Shown piece after piece: positions 1-12,172 of a DNA stretch of 64,000 nucleotides. Source of the DNA: Saturnia japonica (Eukaryota > Arthropoda > Insecta > Lepidoptera > Saturniidae). The stretch spans positions 5,139,190 to 5,203,189 of the forward strand of contig CM065311.1 of NCBI GenBank assembly GCA_033032175.1, in the 5' to 3' direction. Below the pieces are notes generated by a model. It was given only the letters and a program-made list of their open reading frames with translations. It searched no databases and had not been told where the DNA came from. A program made the translations under genes and the position numbers. The number at the start of each line of letters is the position of its first letter. The first letter of the stretch is position 1.

Positions 1-60
1 ATGATAATAACTGTATATAATTAAATACTGTATAACCAGTTTAAAAAAAATAAATAATAA

Positions 61-195
61 GATAAACCCGATCGAGTTACTTGTCGGTTCTTCTCGATGG
101 CTGGGATGTTTTCCGAACCGGTGATAGTGTTTTGACATTCATAAGTGCCTTCTTAAGGCCTAAACTGAATAAAAGGTATTTTGATTTGATTTGAT
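61..195 (+). repeat. LINE 3' tail, copy 1 (orphan)
   Basis: This stretch matches the 3' untranslated end of the LINE at 14965-17485. Both share the phrases TGTCGGTTCTTCT and GGGATGTTTTCCGAACCGGT, then a run ending in TTTGATTTGATTTGATT. No coding sequence precedes it, so it is a severely 5'-truncated insertion or an unrelated short element sharing the tail. Further copies lie at 9951-10030 and 52318-52401. Confidence 0.75.
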
Positions 196-2404
196 TATAG
201 CTTGAATAGATAAGAGGGAAGCCAATATCTGTCATAAGTTAAAGATAGTACATATTACAAATATATACTAATCGGGGATAGTAAACTCAGATATGTTATT
301 GAAAACGGCTGTTAGAGAACTATAGGAAAGGAGGAAGGAATAAGGCAATATATTTATAAGAATATTTGAATTTTTATTACTATAATAAGTAAGCGTGATT
401 TTTACTACGTACTTGTTTAATCGCGTTTAAGTGACCAGATCACAGACGTCACTCTCAGCAGCGTTGTTTGTTACAAATATTGATAGCATGAGTTGATATA
501 AATATGGGCATTTTATTATTTCAATTGGATTTAATAACCTACGTGTTTTATATTTCATATAATTATGTCGGGTCGGTTATTGAATTAGGTTAAGATGTCA
601 AGTTGACTTATTAAACGCAAGGGCGTGGAGGTCGCTTGGCTCTCAACAGTAACATCAAAGGGCCCAACTCTCTATTAGTGTATGAGTACACTTAGTAAGT
701 AACGAACAGTTGATACGAACACAATATACCCTTCTTGAAATATACGTAGCACGATCATTGATTTAAATCTAAATCTATACAAATTATAAAGTAAAGTTGT
801 TTCCTGCTTTCTGACCATATATACCGCTTAGATCTTTTAAACTACGCAACAGATTTTTTCAGTTTTCACTACCATTTAGAGAATTTTTTACGGCAAGTCT
901 ATTTATATATATACATAAAATACATTCCAATTATGTTTCCAAGTCCAAGTCCAAGTCGTCAAAAAACTAAACCTTCCGAGAAACCTTAAGAGATAGGTAC
1001 ATCAAAATAATGTTGTAATAGTTCTTCAAAAAGCCTAGAGAAAAAGGTAAAGGAAAAGGTTGACTCACAGTAACCATTTTTATCTTCAACATAACAATTA
1101 AAAATATTATGTTATTTGCTAAGCTATTTTCTCCAATTAAGTAGAAGATATCACAAATTTAAAATTACTCTCAGAAAAACGCAACAGCAAGGAGTTGAAT
1201 AAATCCTTAGACACTGGCATGCTAAGACAAACCTCAGGGGTTTAATAGGATGCCCTTAACAAAAAATTGTAAATGAATTTATTAGCTAAATAATGAAATG
1301 AAAAAATAAATAAAAATAAAAATTTATTTTAATTTTGAACCAAGAGGATGTAACAATTTCCGACATAATATAAGTAAAATAAGTAATAGAATTCTCTTTG
1401 TTCTTTACTCTACCCCTTGACACGCACTTGTGGTCAATGTATCTATATAAACATGCTTTACGCACAAAAAGGGCCGCGCGCACAAGTGAATTGAACGGTC
1501 TATAGCTTAACTTCACCATGACGTATTTCCTCCACATGATGCGTGCGCAGCTCTCAATTTTACCCTCTATTATACGGCACAAGTATAACTTTAAAAACAT
1601 AAAATTGTGTCTCTGGTCAGATCGAAATAAGACAGACAGCATGAATATTTGTTTTCTAGTTCCAATCGTAAAACAACTTCGGTTGCAGTTCTCTTGGTAC
1701 TCATTCCCACGTTATGTTCAAAGTTAGATGTTTCAGATACATCACGTAATCCTTCAACGTTAGCCTCATAAAACACACTCGTAAAATACATAATATATGT
1801 AATTATTTCGCAACATTGTATTTAACATTCCAAGTTAATTTAATGCTTACTTTATAGAATTTCATTATTTTGTTTTCATATAGTACATAGTACCTCAATG
1901 TTTTGATACAATTGTTGTCGTTCTGAATTTTGTCATTTATATAAACCAATGAGGTATTAGTTACTACGTACTAAACTTAGAACGCTAGATCTATTGTCAT
2001 TAGTACATTAAATTATAAGATATCATTAAAAGTATATATCAGAATAGACCATTATAATATTGCAGTCAGCTATTGGCGTAGACGTATTAACATTACCATT
2101 TTATAGCGTGGTCCAACGGTGCTTCTTGATCCTGAATTAATAGCCCTCGTATAACTAGTCTCAGTAGTGCTTATGCAGGGTTGTCATAACATACCATTTT
2201 TATGATTTGATAGCTTTCGTATTCGTAAAAGGAAGACATCCAAAAAATTTATGAAGGTTTTTGAATTTATACTTCATTTTGCGCGTTATGAAAAAATGAT
2301 GAAAGTGAATTTATACCAAAAGCATGAAGTTTACACTCCAAGTTATGAGTCACATTCAAATAGTTCAATAATTTTAACGTGCGTTTATCTACACAAGTTC
2401 ACTT
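196..2404. other. No gene recognised (2.2 kb)
   Basis: AT-rich sequence with stops in all frames. A slightly GC-richer patch at about 1430-1580 contains an open minus-strand frame (1286-1642, 118 codons) with no recognisable domain and low-complexity Phe/Tyr-rich ends. I do not support it as a gene. Confidence 0.5.
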
Positions 2405-2407
2405 TTT

Positions 2408-2885
2408 AAGGTTCCGTAAAAAAGGGAATCCTTATAGGATCACTTTGTAGTTCGTCTGACTGTCTGTCTGTATATCAGTGTGCCAAGACCATTTTAAAAA
2501 CAAACAACTATTAATGTATAATGTTGAAATTAATATCATATACTAAAGTCTATGGTCTCATGCTGCTGTAAAAGAATAATATTTTTCTAGGTTAACGCTT
2601 TAAAGAGATATAATAATAAAAGTCAAAAAGTCGCACTCAGTGACCAATAATTATCAAAACCTTTAGGTCTTTAAGCTACACACACACAGTTTTGAAACCC
2701 CTCCTACAAGTAATGTATATAGTTGTTATACATATTATAATGATAACCAATTTTCCGGGTCGCCTGTTTGAGCATATTGTTTTTATATGAAATTACTTCA
2801 TGTTTACATAATACATTTTTCATTTCTTTGGTGAAGTTAGATAATATTTAGCGGACTTTTTTATACAAATGTCTAGTATATTGTA
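2408..2885 (+). repeat. Dispersed repeat B, left part (interrupted)
   Basis: It begins with GGTTCCGTA and a GTCTGTCTGTCTG-type run, the same opening as the copy at 23211. The right part, starting GTACGGAACC, resumes at 4671 on the other side of the mariner element. The two ends (GGTTCCGTA and TACGGAACC) are inverted copies of each other, so one older repeat appears to have been split by the younger transposon. Confidence 0.55.
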
Positions 2886-2992
2886 CAAGGTGTCCAGAAA
2901 GGGTATCTGGTATTTGTAAGTTCAATGAAACAAAAATTATTTGTAAGCAATAAAAAAGTTTATTGTTTATTATTAGCATATGAATTGGAGTA

Positions 2993-4072
2993 TTATTTGG
3001 AAAAGATGATGTTATCCAAATGATGACCGTTACGTTGCTGGCACTCTTCTAAACGGAAACGAAGATTGGCGATAACACGTTGACACATAGCTATCGATAT
3101 TGCTGCCATTTCTGATCTGATGTTTTGCTTTAACTGGGTTAGATTCGTCGGATTGTTTTGATAAACCTTACTTTTAAGGTATCCCCATGCAAAATAGTCA
3201 AGCGGGCTAAGGTCGGGGCTTCTGGGAGGCCAGTTGATGTTACCCCTTCGCGAAATGACTTTATTAGGGAATAATTCGTTAACAATTTCCATTGAGTCAT
3301 TTGAGGTATGGCAAGTGGCCCCATCTTGCTGGAACCACGTTCTTGAGTTGTAACCTGCAAACTCCTGCAACTCTGGGACCAAAAAATTTCGCAACATATC
3401 GCAATAACGGTCACTATTCACATTAATTGCTCGGCCTCGTTGATCTTCATGAAAATAAGGACCAATTATGCCTTTAGCAGACATAGCGGCCCAAACAACG
3501 ACCTTTGGGCTATGCAGGGGTCGTTCATGCTTTCGTCTCGGATTCTCCACTGCCCAGTACCGACAATTCTGCTTATTAACATGACCATTCAGGTGAAAAT
3601 TTGCTTCGTCACTGAACAGTATGTTGTTAAAGTTGTTAAATCGCTGCAGCATTTCGTTCGCAAAATTCAGTCGATTAGCATAGTCCGTATCCTTCAATTC
3701 TTGAACCAATTGAATTTTATAGGCTTTTAGATGTAAGTCTTTCTTTAAAATCGAATGTAAAGACGATTTTTTGATGTTCAACGCTTGGCTTCGCTATCGG
3801 ATGGATAAAGACGGATTTTGACGAACCGACGCCTCAACTTCTTCAATTGTTTCTTCATCGCGAACTGAATGAGGACGACCAGAGTTTTGAATTTTAACTG
3901 TCGCACCTGTATTCTCGAACATCCTGATCCATTTCCTAATGCTATCGTCACTTGGCGCGTGGCGTGTACGATATTCCGCACGATAGAGACGTTGAGCAGT
4001 CATTATTGAATCACCATTAGGATAATACGCTCGTACGCAAAATGCGCGATGCGTCCCCGAGTACTGTTCCAT
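2993..4072 (-). pseudogene. Mariner-like transposase with one nonsense codon
   Basis: The reading frame starts with ATG at 4072 and runs to 2993 in one frame, broken only by a TAG at 3794-3796. In total it is about 359 codons, a normal length for the family. The N-terminal ~92 residues form the helix-turn-helix part ('DSIRKWIRMFENTG', 'GRPHSVRDEETIEEV'). The rest is the DDE/D catalytic domain with FSDEANF, WFQQDGATCHT and SPDLSPLDYFAWGY. Counting from the Asp of QQDGA to the Asp of PLDY gives 41 residues between, i.e. DD41D-type spacing, rarer than mariner DD34D. The enzyme would cut and paste the element in the nucleus. As annotated the product is truncated, unless the TAG is a sequencing error or allele. 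Confidence 0.9.
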
Positions 4073-4317
4073 CGTGACTAAAACTCCACAAAATGGCGGA
4101 CGCCACGAACCCCTCCCCGCACCCTTTAGACGCCCCGTTTCGAATATGGCGCGAAAACAAATACTCGATACCCGCTCGTACGCAAAATGCGCGATGCGTC
4201 CCCGAGTACTGTTCCATCGTGACTAAAACTCCACAAAATGGCAGACGCCACGAACCCCTCCCCGCACCCTTTAGACGCCCCGTTTCGAATATGGCGCGAA
4301 AACAAATACTCGATACC
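4028..4317. repeat. 145 bp tandem duplication inside the mariner element
   Basis: Positions 4028-4172 and 4173-4317 are two copies of the same 145 bp unit, nearly identical (GGCGGACG in the first versus GGCAGACG in the second). The unit holds the transposase start codon plus about 15 codons and the untranslated leader. There is therefore a second, useless ATG at 4215-4217. Confidence 0.93.
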
Positions 4318-4333
4318 CTTTCTGGACACCTTG

Positions 4334-4720
4334 TACAAGCAGATTTCTTTATAACCTATTTGTATTGTGTTTCTACTATCCATAATATATGGGCGAACTA
4401 GTTTTACTTGGTATTTAAAATAATAATACAAACTTCCTAGGTAAACTTGGAATGTAAAACATTATCTAAATAGAAAACTCCATCCAAATCGTTGCAGCCC
4501 TTTCCGAGAAACCAATTCTATTCAATGAAAATATTTGTCAAATACATGTATTAAATAGAATTGCTCACTTTTAGGAGCGTATTCCAAGAAATAGTGTTGA
4601 TAGTTTATCAGAGTTGTAATTTTATTATCATAATTTTTTATTTTTTTTTAATTTGTTTTTAATGTAGTCAGTACGGAACCCTCAGGGCACAAGTTCTACT
4701 TGCTACTTGTCCGATTTTTA
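4334..4720 (+). repeat. Dispersed repeat B, right part; includes repeat C
   Basis: Continuation of the repeat cut by the mariner element, closing with GTACGGAACCCTC followed by a tract ending GTCCGATTTTTA. That closing resembles the 24270-24310 fragment. Positions 4440-4520 also match, in inverted orientation, 60380-60470 (shared GGAATGTAAAACATTATCTA and TTTCCGAGAAACCAATT), defining a second small repeat family, C. Confidence 0.5.
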
Positions 4721-5356
4721 TAATCATCGCCGATTAATTGTAGATATTATTTATTTGTGATACAAAATTTAAATCAATTATCATTCTATTTAGGCAATGG
4801 TTATGAATCATATGCGAGTGAATAAAAATTGTTTATTTTGCAAGGTAGATGCTACGTCACAAGTCACAAAATGGATAATATTATAGAACGTATCAAAGTG
4901 TTTGCTGCCAACATTGGCTGACACCACCGACGCCAGTATACCCATTCGACACTCGTCTTTATGGACGCTTCTTGTGGAAACCTCGCAATTTATTACACCT
5001 TTATTCAACTCGATTATTGGCTCTCAATTCCGTCGAAATATTATGGACGACAGACACCATTGGGAGAATTTCGAGAAACTTTGATGAAATAGTAAATTTA
5101 ATAAACTAATCTCATTAAAAGTTTTGACGGTGAAGTGTTGCTGTTTCAGTCTTGCAATGAGAAGTTAATCTAAACCTTAATAATATGGATTTATTTAATC
5201 AATTAGATTTTGGAAATAGTAATTAATATAGGGTTATAAATCTTTTTATATTATCTCATCTATAACATTTTTATTTTTGTCTATTAGCAAACCATTAACT
5301 AAATTAACTTCCCTTCGCAAGAAACAAAGCCTTATGAATTACCTCAGTAGAAAAAC
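4721..5356. other. No gene recognised
   Basis: It contains a mixed-composition patch at 4810-5085 with short open frames on both strands (60 and 66 codons). Neither has a recognisable domain. Confidence 0.4.
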
Positions 5357-5776
5357 ATGGTGTAATTAATAAAATCAATAAGTGCATTTATTAACTTGAA
5401 TATACGCGGTAAATTGGTAACATACCCTCTCATTTTCAATTAAAATGTTCCATTACTTAGGTATTCGCTTCGCATCGCAAGGAACAAAGCTTTGGCTTCC
5501 ACTAAATTACGTTACCTGCGCGTTGGTATACGAACACGCTTAGTGCAGGTCCCGTCAAGGAACTGTCAAAGCATGTAACAACATCACTGAATGCGGCTCA
5601 TAATTGATTTACTCGGAGCGAGAGTCCTGAGTGGCTTCGATTCAATTACACAGCGCTTAACTCGTATTAGAGGAACAAAAGAAGTTTTATAGTCTATCGC
5701 AACGTTGTTTATTGTCTCCTTAAGATATAATTATTCCGTAATTGTTCCAAATAACAGAATCTTTATCTTAATTAAG
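5357..5776 (+). repeat. Repeat E, arm 1 of a long inverted pair
   Basis: About 420 bp that match 51368-51784 in inverted orientation, roughly 85-90% by eye. Shared blocks include TGAATATACGCGGTAAATTG, AACTGTCAAAGCATGTAACA, GTGGCTTCGATTCAATTACA and AGTCTATCGCAACGTTGTTT. No open frame is conserved across it and no terminal inverted repeats are obvious. Confidence 0.85.
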
Positions 5777-5914
5777 AAACCCAACTGAAATTACTTCATT
5801 AGCATCGGAAATTTTATAAGTAAATGTGTATTAGCACTGTATGTTATATACTTTTTTACATATTCATGGGATGAATTGAGATTTTTATGAAGATTAATAA
5901 TAATAACAGTCTGT

Positions 5915-6240
5915 AAGTAGCCAACTGCTGGGAAAAGGACTCTTATCAAGGGAAGGCAAGGGCTCGATCACCACGCCAGCTCACGTCGTATTGGCGATTT
6001 CAAACGCTTAGAAATCCGCAGTTATATATTTATCTCACATACAGTGGTAATACAAAAACATTTCTCAAGCATTCAGGCTTCCTCACGATGTTTTTCTTGA
6101 CCGTCAGCGGATACTGTTACCATTTTGAATTAATAAATGTACGCGAATTCCGAAAAATTAGTAGGTTTATGCTGGGGTTCGAAACTGCGGACATCGAATC
6201 GATATTCCGCCAGCCTAAACTACGTGATCACTATGATTTT
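5915..6240 (-). repeat. SINE-like repeat H, probably tRNA-derived
   Basis: In the forward direction it reads ACTGCTGGG, then TTCCTCACGATGTTTTTCTT, then GGGGTTCGAAACTGCGG. The reverse complement of the last block has an RNA polymerase III B-box-like core (GTTTCGAACCCC, 6174-6186), so the SINE head is on the minus strand. The 'cacgatgttttc' block is also present, inverted, in the SINE at 36792. It resembles common lepidopteran SINEs (recollection, not searched). Confidence 0.6.
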
Positions 6241-8002
6241 TTATTCTGATTAGATAGTCTGTTAAAATTTATAAACATTAACAAACGCTTTACGACGGAA
6301 GTAATAGATGCAAATTTGTCCCAGGCGGAACCAGACAAGTATCATTAAAAACCTATTTATGATGGATTTCCACAAAGTAACATCATTATATAGTAAAGGA
6401 ATATTTTTTAGATTTTCATTATTATGGTAAACTGTGGCTAAATAAAACACCTTGAGATTCACCTGATAGTCTCTAGTTAGAAAATTTGATGAGTATACAA
6501 TGTTTGTTTTTTATTTTTACTTAAGTAAAATTATTTTACAGTAAGTAGGAGTCCAGACTAAAACCAACTGTCAACATTGCGTTGTTACGGTTTATGATAT
6601 TTGGGTACCAATTTATATTTATTCTATAATTATGTGTGTTAGATAAAGACAGAAAAGAAAATATTATACTTTGGTTTATGACTGACTTCGTGTTGTATTT
6701 ATTAATTATCCTTTAGTTTCATTGTACCATATTAAATTGTTTCAAAATAACTATAAGCTGTACGTGTTCTACTCACAAAGTAAGTGATTACTGAGACGCG
6801 ATAGATTTATATTAATAAATAAACATCTTATATTCCTCTTCAAACACTTAAAGCATTTGCTAACTAACTCACTTTAAGCTTAACGTAAGAAAAATAAATT
6901 CTAAATATCAATAGTCGTAAGAAGACTATTTGTTCAGTATAATATACAAAAAATAATGTTGTGTGTCGCATTCATGATATAATATTAAAATTAGCTCGAA
7001 AACCTTCCTTTATTTTTCCGCGGCTTCTCTGGCATATTGTACAAACAACACAAACTTAGGAACAGAAAGTTACAGAGCAATAGAGCACAATTCTTTGTAT
7101 ACTGTGTTGGAGGTTTTACTGTGTCCGATGATAAAAACCAGGCTGCTATTTGAATTCATTCTGGACCGTATAACCATAATAAATCTGACCTGAAACATAT
7201 TATACAAGGTAAATACCTTGTACTTGTTCCCTTGAAGGGGTTGAATTTTAAGAAACTGCGAAATATAGGTCTTGTATAACCTATCGAAGAGTATTAATCA
7301 ATACCAATTACCCAATCAATTTTAAATCTGTAGTTCTGTTGTTCTTTTAATACTTTTCCAAAATTCCCCGATAGACACACTATGTGAACGATACTGATCA
7401 CGAATATGCACTTAAATTATTTTTGTGTCTGTCTGTCTGTTTTTATGTCCGGATTTAACTCAAAAACGGTTTGAATCTTATGAAATTTTGTACAAGGGAT
7501 GCTTATGTCATCGATCAATTGATAGAGTATTAGAAATTTCAACATTACTTTTAGAAAACGTAAAAAAATTCCAAAAATAATTCTTGACCGCTTTTGATGA
7601 AGTATTTACACCGGAAGTATAAGTCATTTTATGAAATAGGGGCTATGAGAATTTTCAATATCATTTTTAGAAATCGTAAAAAAAAGGATTTCCAAAAATT
7701 TAAAACTGTGAGCTATATGAACTATCAATAATATGTGTATAAAAATAAAATTGCGGGATGTAAATAACTACTGCGTAGTAACAAGCGCGTGCGCAGCCGC
7801 GGGGACACCGCCAGTTTCAAATAAATCTATCCCATTAAATATTATTTCTAATAAAACTTTGTATATAATTTGCCCGTTTTTTCTCAATTTAAAAAAAAAC
7901 CATCTTACGCGATGCTCTTATTATAAATAAAGTCAATATTCCTACCAAACAAATTTTTATTCTCAGTACTTCTCTCTGTATGACGATGAACAGACAGGAA
8001 AT

Positions 8003-8049
<47 letters not shown>

Positions 8050-9139
8050 TACCTACACACCACACCTACCCCATGTAAATAAATAATCGTGTGTGTTAAA
8101 TTTCATGTTAATTTAAGCGTTACGGTATAATTATGTAAATTTAGGATACTAGTCACTTATCTATCTATCTATTTATTTATATTATACTATGATTATCTCA
8201 AGCAATGTTTTATATTCAGATTTGAAGTCTTATTGTTACAAGTTCTTGCGTTTACAAAATTTCGTTTAAGTAACATAATTTAGGACGTGACGTTATATCC
8301 GCTGTAAACGTAATTCTTCTCAATGTGTTGGTATATATAATTGATATTAAGATTTTGAATACTACACAAACAACAAGTATGTACTAAGTAATGTTAGAAG
8401 AGGTTAGAAAACTTTATATTTATACCAAAAGGTTTAACTAACACACACATTACTTCAAATAAAACGAAATGTTCAAATTCATTTATTTTTTAAAATAAAA
8501 TGTATGAAAATATCAGCCCCTGACTGATACCTGTTCGTTACTCAAAATTACTCGAATCAATTACTCAAAATGTAACGATAAAACTGACATGAGTAAATTT
8601 TTAAGTCTTTTGTAATATTTAAAGGGGTAATAACAAAAATATTGGCAGTCATCTACGACCCACAAAACACACACAATGGATAATGTTGACATGAAAGATT
8701 GATGAGCAATAAATTCCGCCCGCTTTTATCCGTGAGCGACTATTATATCAGTGGAAACAGCTACCCGGGTGGCAATTAAAAGTTTCAAACGACGTCTTTG
8801 TTTGGATGCTTCTATAGACCACATCATACTGTTAGAAGCTTAGTTCGAAGCAGCTTATTTAATCTATATTTGAATTATCTATTCATATGCCCTAGTTAGA
8901 CCGTATTATCGGAAATAACTGGTGTATATCTAATAATCAAACGGAGTGGTAGTGATCACTACTCGACTGAGTCGCTACCACCATACACGTCTTTTTCATA
9001 ATAAATTTCCATCTTTATTGATCAAATATTAATAATACCAAATGTTATGTGAAGATTACAAGTACATTGTAATTTTATAACAATAAAGAACAAATTTTGT
9101 TAATAATTTATATGAATATTCTTAAAGTGATTATTAAGT
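6241..9139. other. No gene recognised; simple repeats and repeat scraps
   Basis: AT-rich. It holds a (GTCT)n start and a degraded repeat at about 7425-7720 ('ATGAAATTTTGTACAAG', 'TTTTAGAAAACGTAAA') that resembles 26690-26930. There is a long (AT)n microsatellite at about 8007-8046, a (CTAT)n tract at 8157-8175 and a nested palindrome at 8946-8981. No coding region is supported. Confidence 0.6.
8007..8046. repeat. (AT)n microsatellite
   Basis: About 20 uninterrupted AT units. Confidence 0.95.
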
Positions 9140-9344
9140 ACTAGCTGACCCGCGTAACTTCGTCTGCGTCACATAATGGAAGCTCACAAAAGGAATAAAT
9201 TTTCCCGTTTTTGCAACATTTTTCAGTGATGCTCCGCTCCTGCTGGTCGTAGTTTGATGTTATATTATAACCTATATATAGCCTTCCTAGATAACGTCTA
9301 ACCAAACAAACAAAATTTTCTCCTTTATAATATTAGTATAAATT
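9140..9344 (+). repeat. Dispersed repeat A, short complete copy
   Basis: It begins ACTAGCTGACCCGCGTAACT and TTCGTCTGCG, and ends with an AAACAAACAAA block followed by TTTATAATATTAGTATA. The same head and tail recur at 24907 (inverted), 27474, 41600 (tail only), 53962 (head only) and 62585 (head only), with decayed inverted copies near 21319 and 22880. It is probably a short non-autonomous retroelement. I cannot assign a class. Confidence 0.75.
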
Positions 9345-11341
9345 ATGACAATGTAAAACAATCTATTTTAAGTTACTCTAGCAGTATTATTTGAATTAGG
9401 TATTATTTGAAATAATTTCTTTACGTATCAAATTTCTTGCTATTCGTTGATATTCACAGTATATTTCATTTTAAAGAACACATTTGTGTCGCTGTCTCAT
9501 TTTTCAAAGCAATAAAAGCTTGAAATGAGCACACTCGGATTGTGTTTCCCACGGTATATACGGCTGACTATTAGAGTTTACTTGCGTCAATAAATCTATG
9601 AGGGCTGGGGTGCAATCACACAACAAACAAGACGATCGGAAGGTACACGCTATAAAATAAAGGGAGCTTATGCAAACGGAAGTGATTTTCAAGGTATTGT
9701 TATTGAGATAAATCAGCTTACAATATAGAGTTAGGCTTTATTCGATTGTATGCGACAAAATAACTAATATAAGATTTGAGTTTTAGCAAAAATGTCAAAA
9801 GAAGGAAGGCAAACATAATAATAGATTAAACTAGTACGTAGATTGGTAGTTGAAATACAGTTTTAGGTGGAGCATTAGGGTACTACTCATTAGGACATGG
9901 GCTGTATCTATGCACAATAAAGGATAACTAACGGACTGACTGACACAAGTGTTGATAAACTCGATTGTGTTTCTTGCCGGTTCTTTTCGATGACAGGGAT
10001 TGTTTCCTTTAAAGTATATTTGATTTTTTCAAAGATATCTAAACTGCTGGGGTTAGTCCAGTGAGAATTTACATGCGGGTTCTTTTACGTGGTAGAAGGA
10101 ATACTAAGAAATAGTTTTAGGAAATTCAACCCCTATGGTGGTGCAAAAGGAGATGAAAGTTGTATGATAGATAAAAGACAGATCTATCAAATTGGTATTT
10201 AACAATAATTAGACTGAGCCACAGTGAAGCATGGCTGGGTTTAGGTAGTTATGCATAAAGTGTGAGACATGCCAAGTTTATTTTTTTTGCTGTGTCAACT
10301 TATTTACATTTTACCTTTACACGATGATACTACATAGTACTATATGGACCAAGTCTCCTATAAATAATGTTTTAGACAAAAGAGAGGGTACTAATAATGA
10401 TCAGTGATTACATTTTGTACTTATACAATATTATCTATTATAATAGTAAGTAAAATAATTAATACGGGTCGTATAACAGAAATGGATATGTATAATATAT
10501 AAATAGGAATATTAATGATTGGTTATGTAAAACTAATCATGTTTCAAAATTTTCGAGAAAGTAATGTAAATAAACAGTATTTTTTACCTTTTGTTGAAGC
10601 TTAGATTATAGCTCTGTGGAAAATATGTAGAAGCCCATCAAAATCCGCAATCCGTGTGTCCGCAACACAAAATATCCACTGAAAATATAGTGATGCTTCT
10701 ATTTGTTATAGCCTAAAAGGTTTTGAAGATGAATATTTATGTGTTATAAAAAGTACCAAATTCGATTGTAGTACCAAGTTATTCTACGTTACGAATAGTT
10801 ATTTGAGATCCATCAATTATCTATTATAAAATTAACGATTCTGTGGTCTAAAAATAAGTATCTATAAAGCATATTTTCTTTTAAATAATTTAATTTTATC
10901 AAAATTGTAAAGTGACCGATCTGTAATATGCTATTGCTTTACGTCAGTAGATTTCCCATTTGCTACGCTCATCCTACCGCTCCTTGTTAGTTGAAACAAG
11001 AATGACATCAGCTTTATGATTGTCGACGAGTTCTATGTCTTCTCTCTGAGAGTGCAATCATGCTGTCTCTATCTGAAATAGTTTACACAACTCAACTACA
11101 ACTACTACTACTCAGTAATACCCATAATTATATTTATGCATCTAACGTCTGTTGCTTTAAATAAAGCTTACTCGGCACTAAAATATATTGTGTATATGAT
11201 AACATTTATAATTAAAAAATAAACCATTGTTACGAGTTTACAAAAGCATTTTCTCATACTATACAGCACATATTAAGTGTTTAGAACGACTTAAATGCTA
11301 TGAGTAATTTGCAATAAAAACAATGAAAATGATTTGCTTAC
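9345..11341. other. No confirmed gene; contains LINE tail copy at 9951-10030
   Basis: Positions 9951-10030 (GATAAACTCGAT, CTTGCCGGTTCTTTTCGATG, ending TTTGATTTTTTC) are a decayed copy of the LINE 3' tail seen at 61-195. A 62-codon minus frame at 9504-9692 has no domain. The rest is AT-rich and featureless. Confidence 0.5.
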
Positions 11342-11460
11342 CGTAAATGGAGTTCCTTTGTGCAAGGAAGGAAACGAGCCCAGCGAATGTTTGTTTCTGG
11401 CAAACAATGAGTCTGCAATTTGTGGGCAACGACGTTCGCTTTGTTGATACGAATCAAAAC
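11342..11460 (-). CDS. Possible internal exon of an unrecognised gene
   Basis: On the minus strand, an open block of 119 nt is bounded by an acceptor-like CTCTATTTTGCTAAG and a donor-like ACG|GTAAGC. It is visibly GC-richer than its surroundings. It would encode 39 whole codons (starting FDSYQQSERR, ending HKGTPFT) after a phase-completing dinucleotide, with a stop directly upstream of the acceptor in the same frame. I do not recognise the peptide and no neighbouring exon was found. Chance occurrence or a repeat fragment remain possible. Confidence 0.3.
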
Positions 11461-12045
11461 CTTAGCAAAATAGAGCTTTTAGCTCTACTGAAACAAATTT
11501 AATTATTTTATCCTACATTAGTACATAAATTGTCAACCATTTGGAGTTGTATTCTTAGAGATGTAAATATATTATTATAATAACAAAATTTTTTTGTTGT
11601 AGAAAGACTTAACAGCTGTTCTTCTGTTTCAGAGTAAGAAGTAGCAAAGCAATTTCGGATAAATAATTTACGATGGATTTCCGTAAAGTAACACCTACGT
11701 TAATCAAATATTATTATTTATTTGACTAGGGTAAACACTATGGAAGTTGGATACTAAAGTAGGTCCTGACATCCTTCTATTTTTTTTGGGCAAAATTACT
11801 TTTCTCACTTTTTAGCCATACAGTTCAGTTGTACAGTATGTTCTCATTCCAAAAATACACGAAATACTTATACAGACATAATAGGTGCGGTGCATATAAG
11901 CTTAAAAGGGTATTCTAAAAATATTTATAATGGTTTTCAAAAATTAACATTTTTATACGTTTCTGAAGTGAATTTAAAAAGTGATGATTTGATACGCATC
12001 TTCACATGTTCATATCATCATCGTGAAATATAATAAATAATATTT

Positions 12046-12160
12046 AATTTCAGTGAGTATTGTTTCTATTATCGTTACCCAGATTAGCTAGACTTTATAT
12101 GATTACCGACAGTTAGGAAACCCAATTAGTAATATCGTCCGACTACAGAATGTAGTGGCA
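12046..12160 (+). repeat. Repeat I, copy 1
   Basis: It matches 36388-36508: both carry GAGTATTGTTTCT, AGGAAACCCAATTAG and AATATC(G/A)TCCG. Class unknown. Confidence 0.6.
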
Positions 12161-12172
12161 ATCAGCTGCATA

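Larger units (their letters stand above)
2886..4333 (-). mobile_element. Mariner/Tc1-superfamily transposon, nearly intact
   Basis: Perfect terminal inverted repeats lie at 2886-2907 and 4312-4333. The outer 20 bases read CAAGGTGTCCAGAAAGGGTA. Both ends are flanked by TA (2884-2885 and 4334-4335), the target duplication of the IS630-Tc1-mariner superfamily. The single gene is on the minus strand. A 145 bp tandem duplication (4028-4172 and 4173-4317) lies next to the right repeat and copies the start of the coding region. Identical ends and one disabling codon suggest a fairly recent insertion. Confidence 0.92.

Noticed and set aside
1286..1642. 118-codon minus-strand frame
   Set aside because: Low-complexity aromatic-rich ends, no domain, overlapping open frames on both strands; probably chance.
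4093..4431. About 100-codon open frames on both strands
   Set aside because: Produced by the 145 bp duplication at the mariner end; not separate genes.
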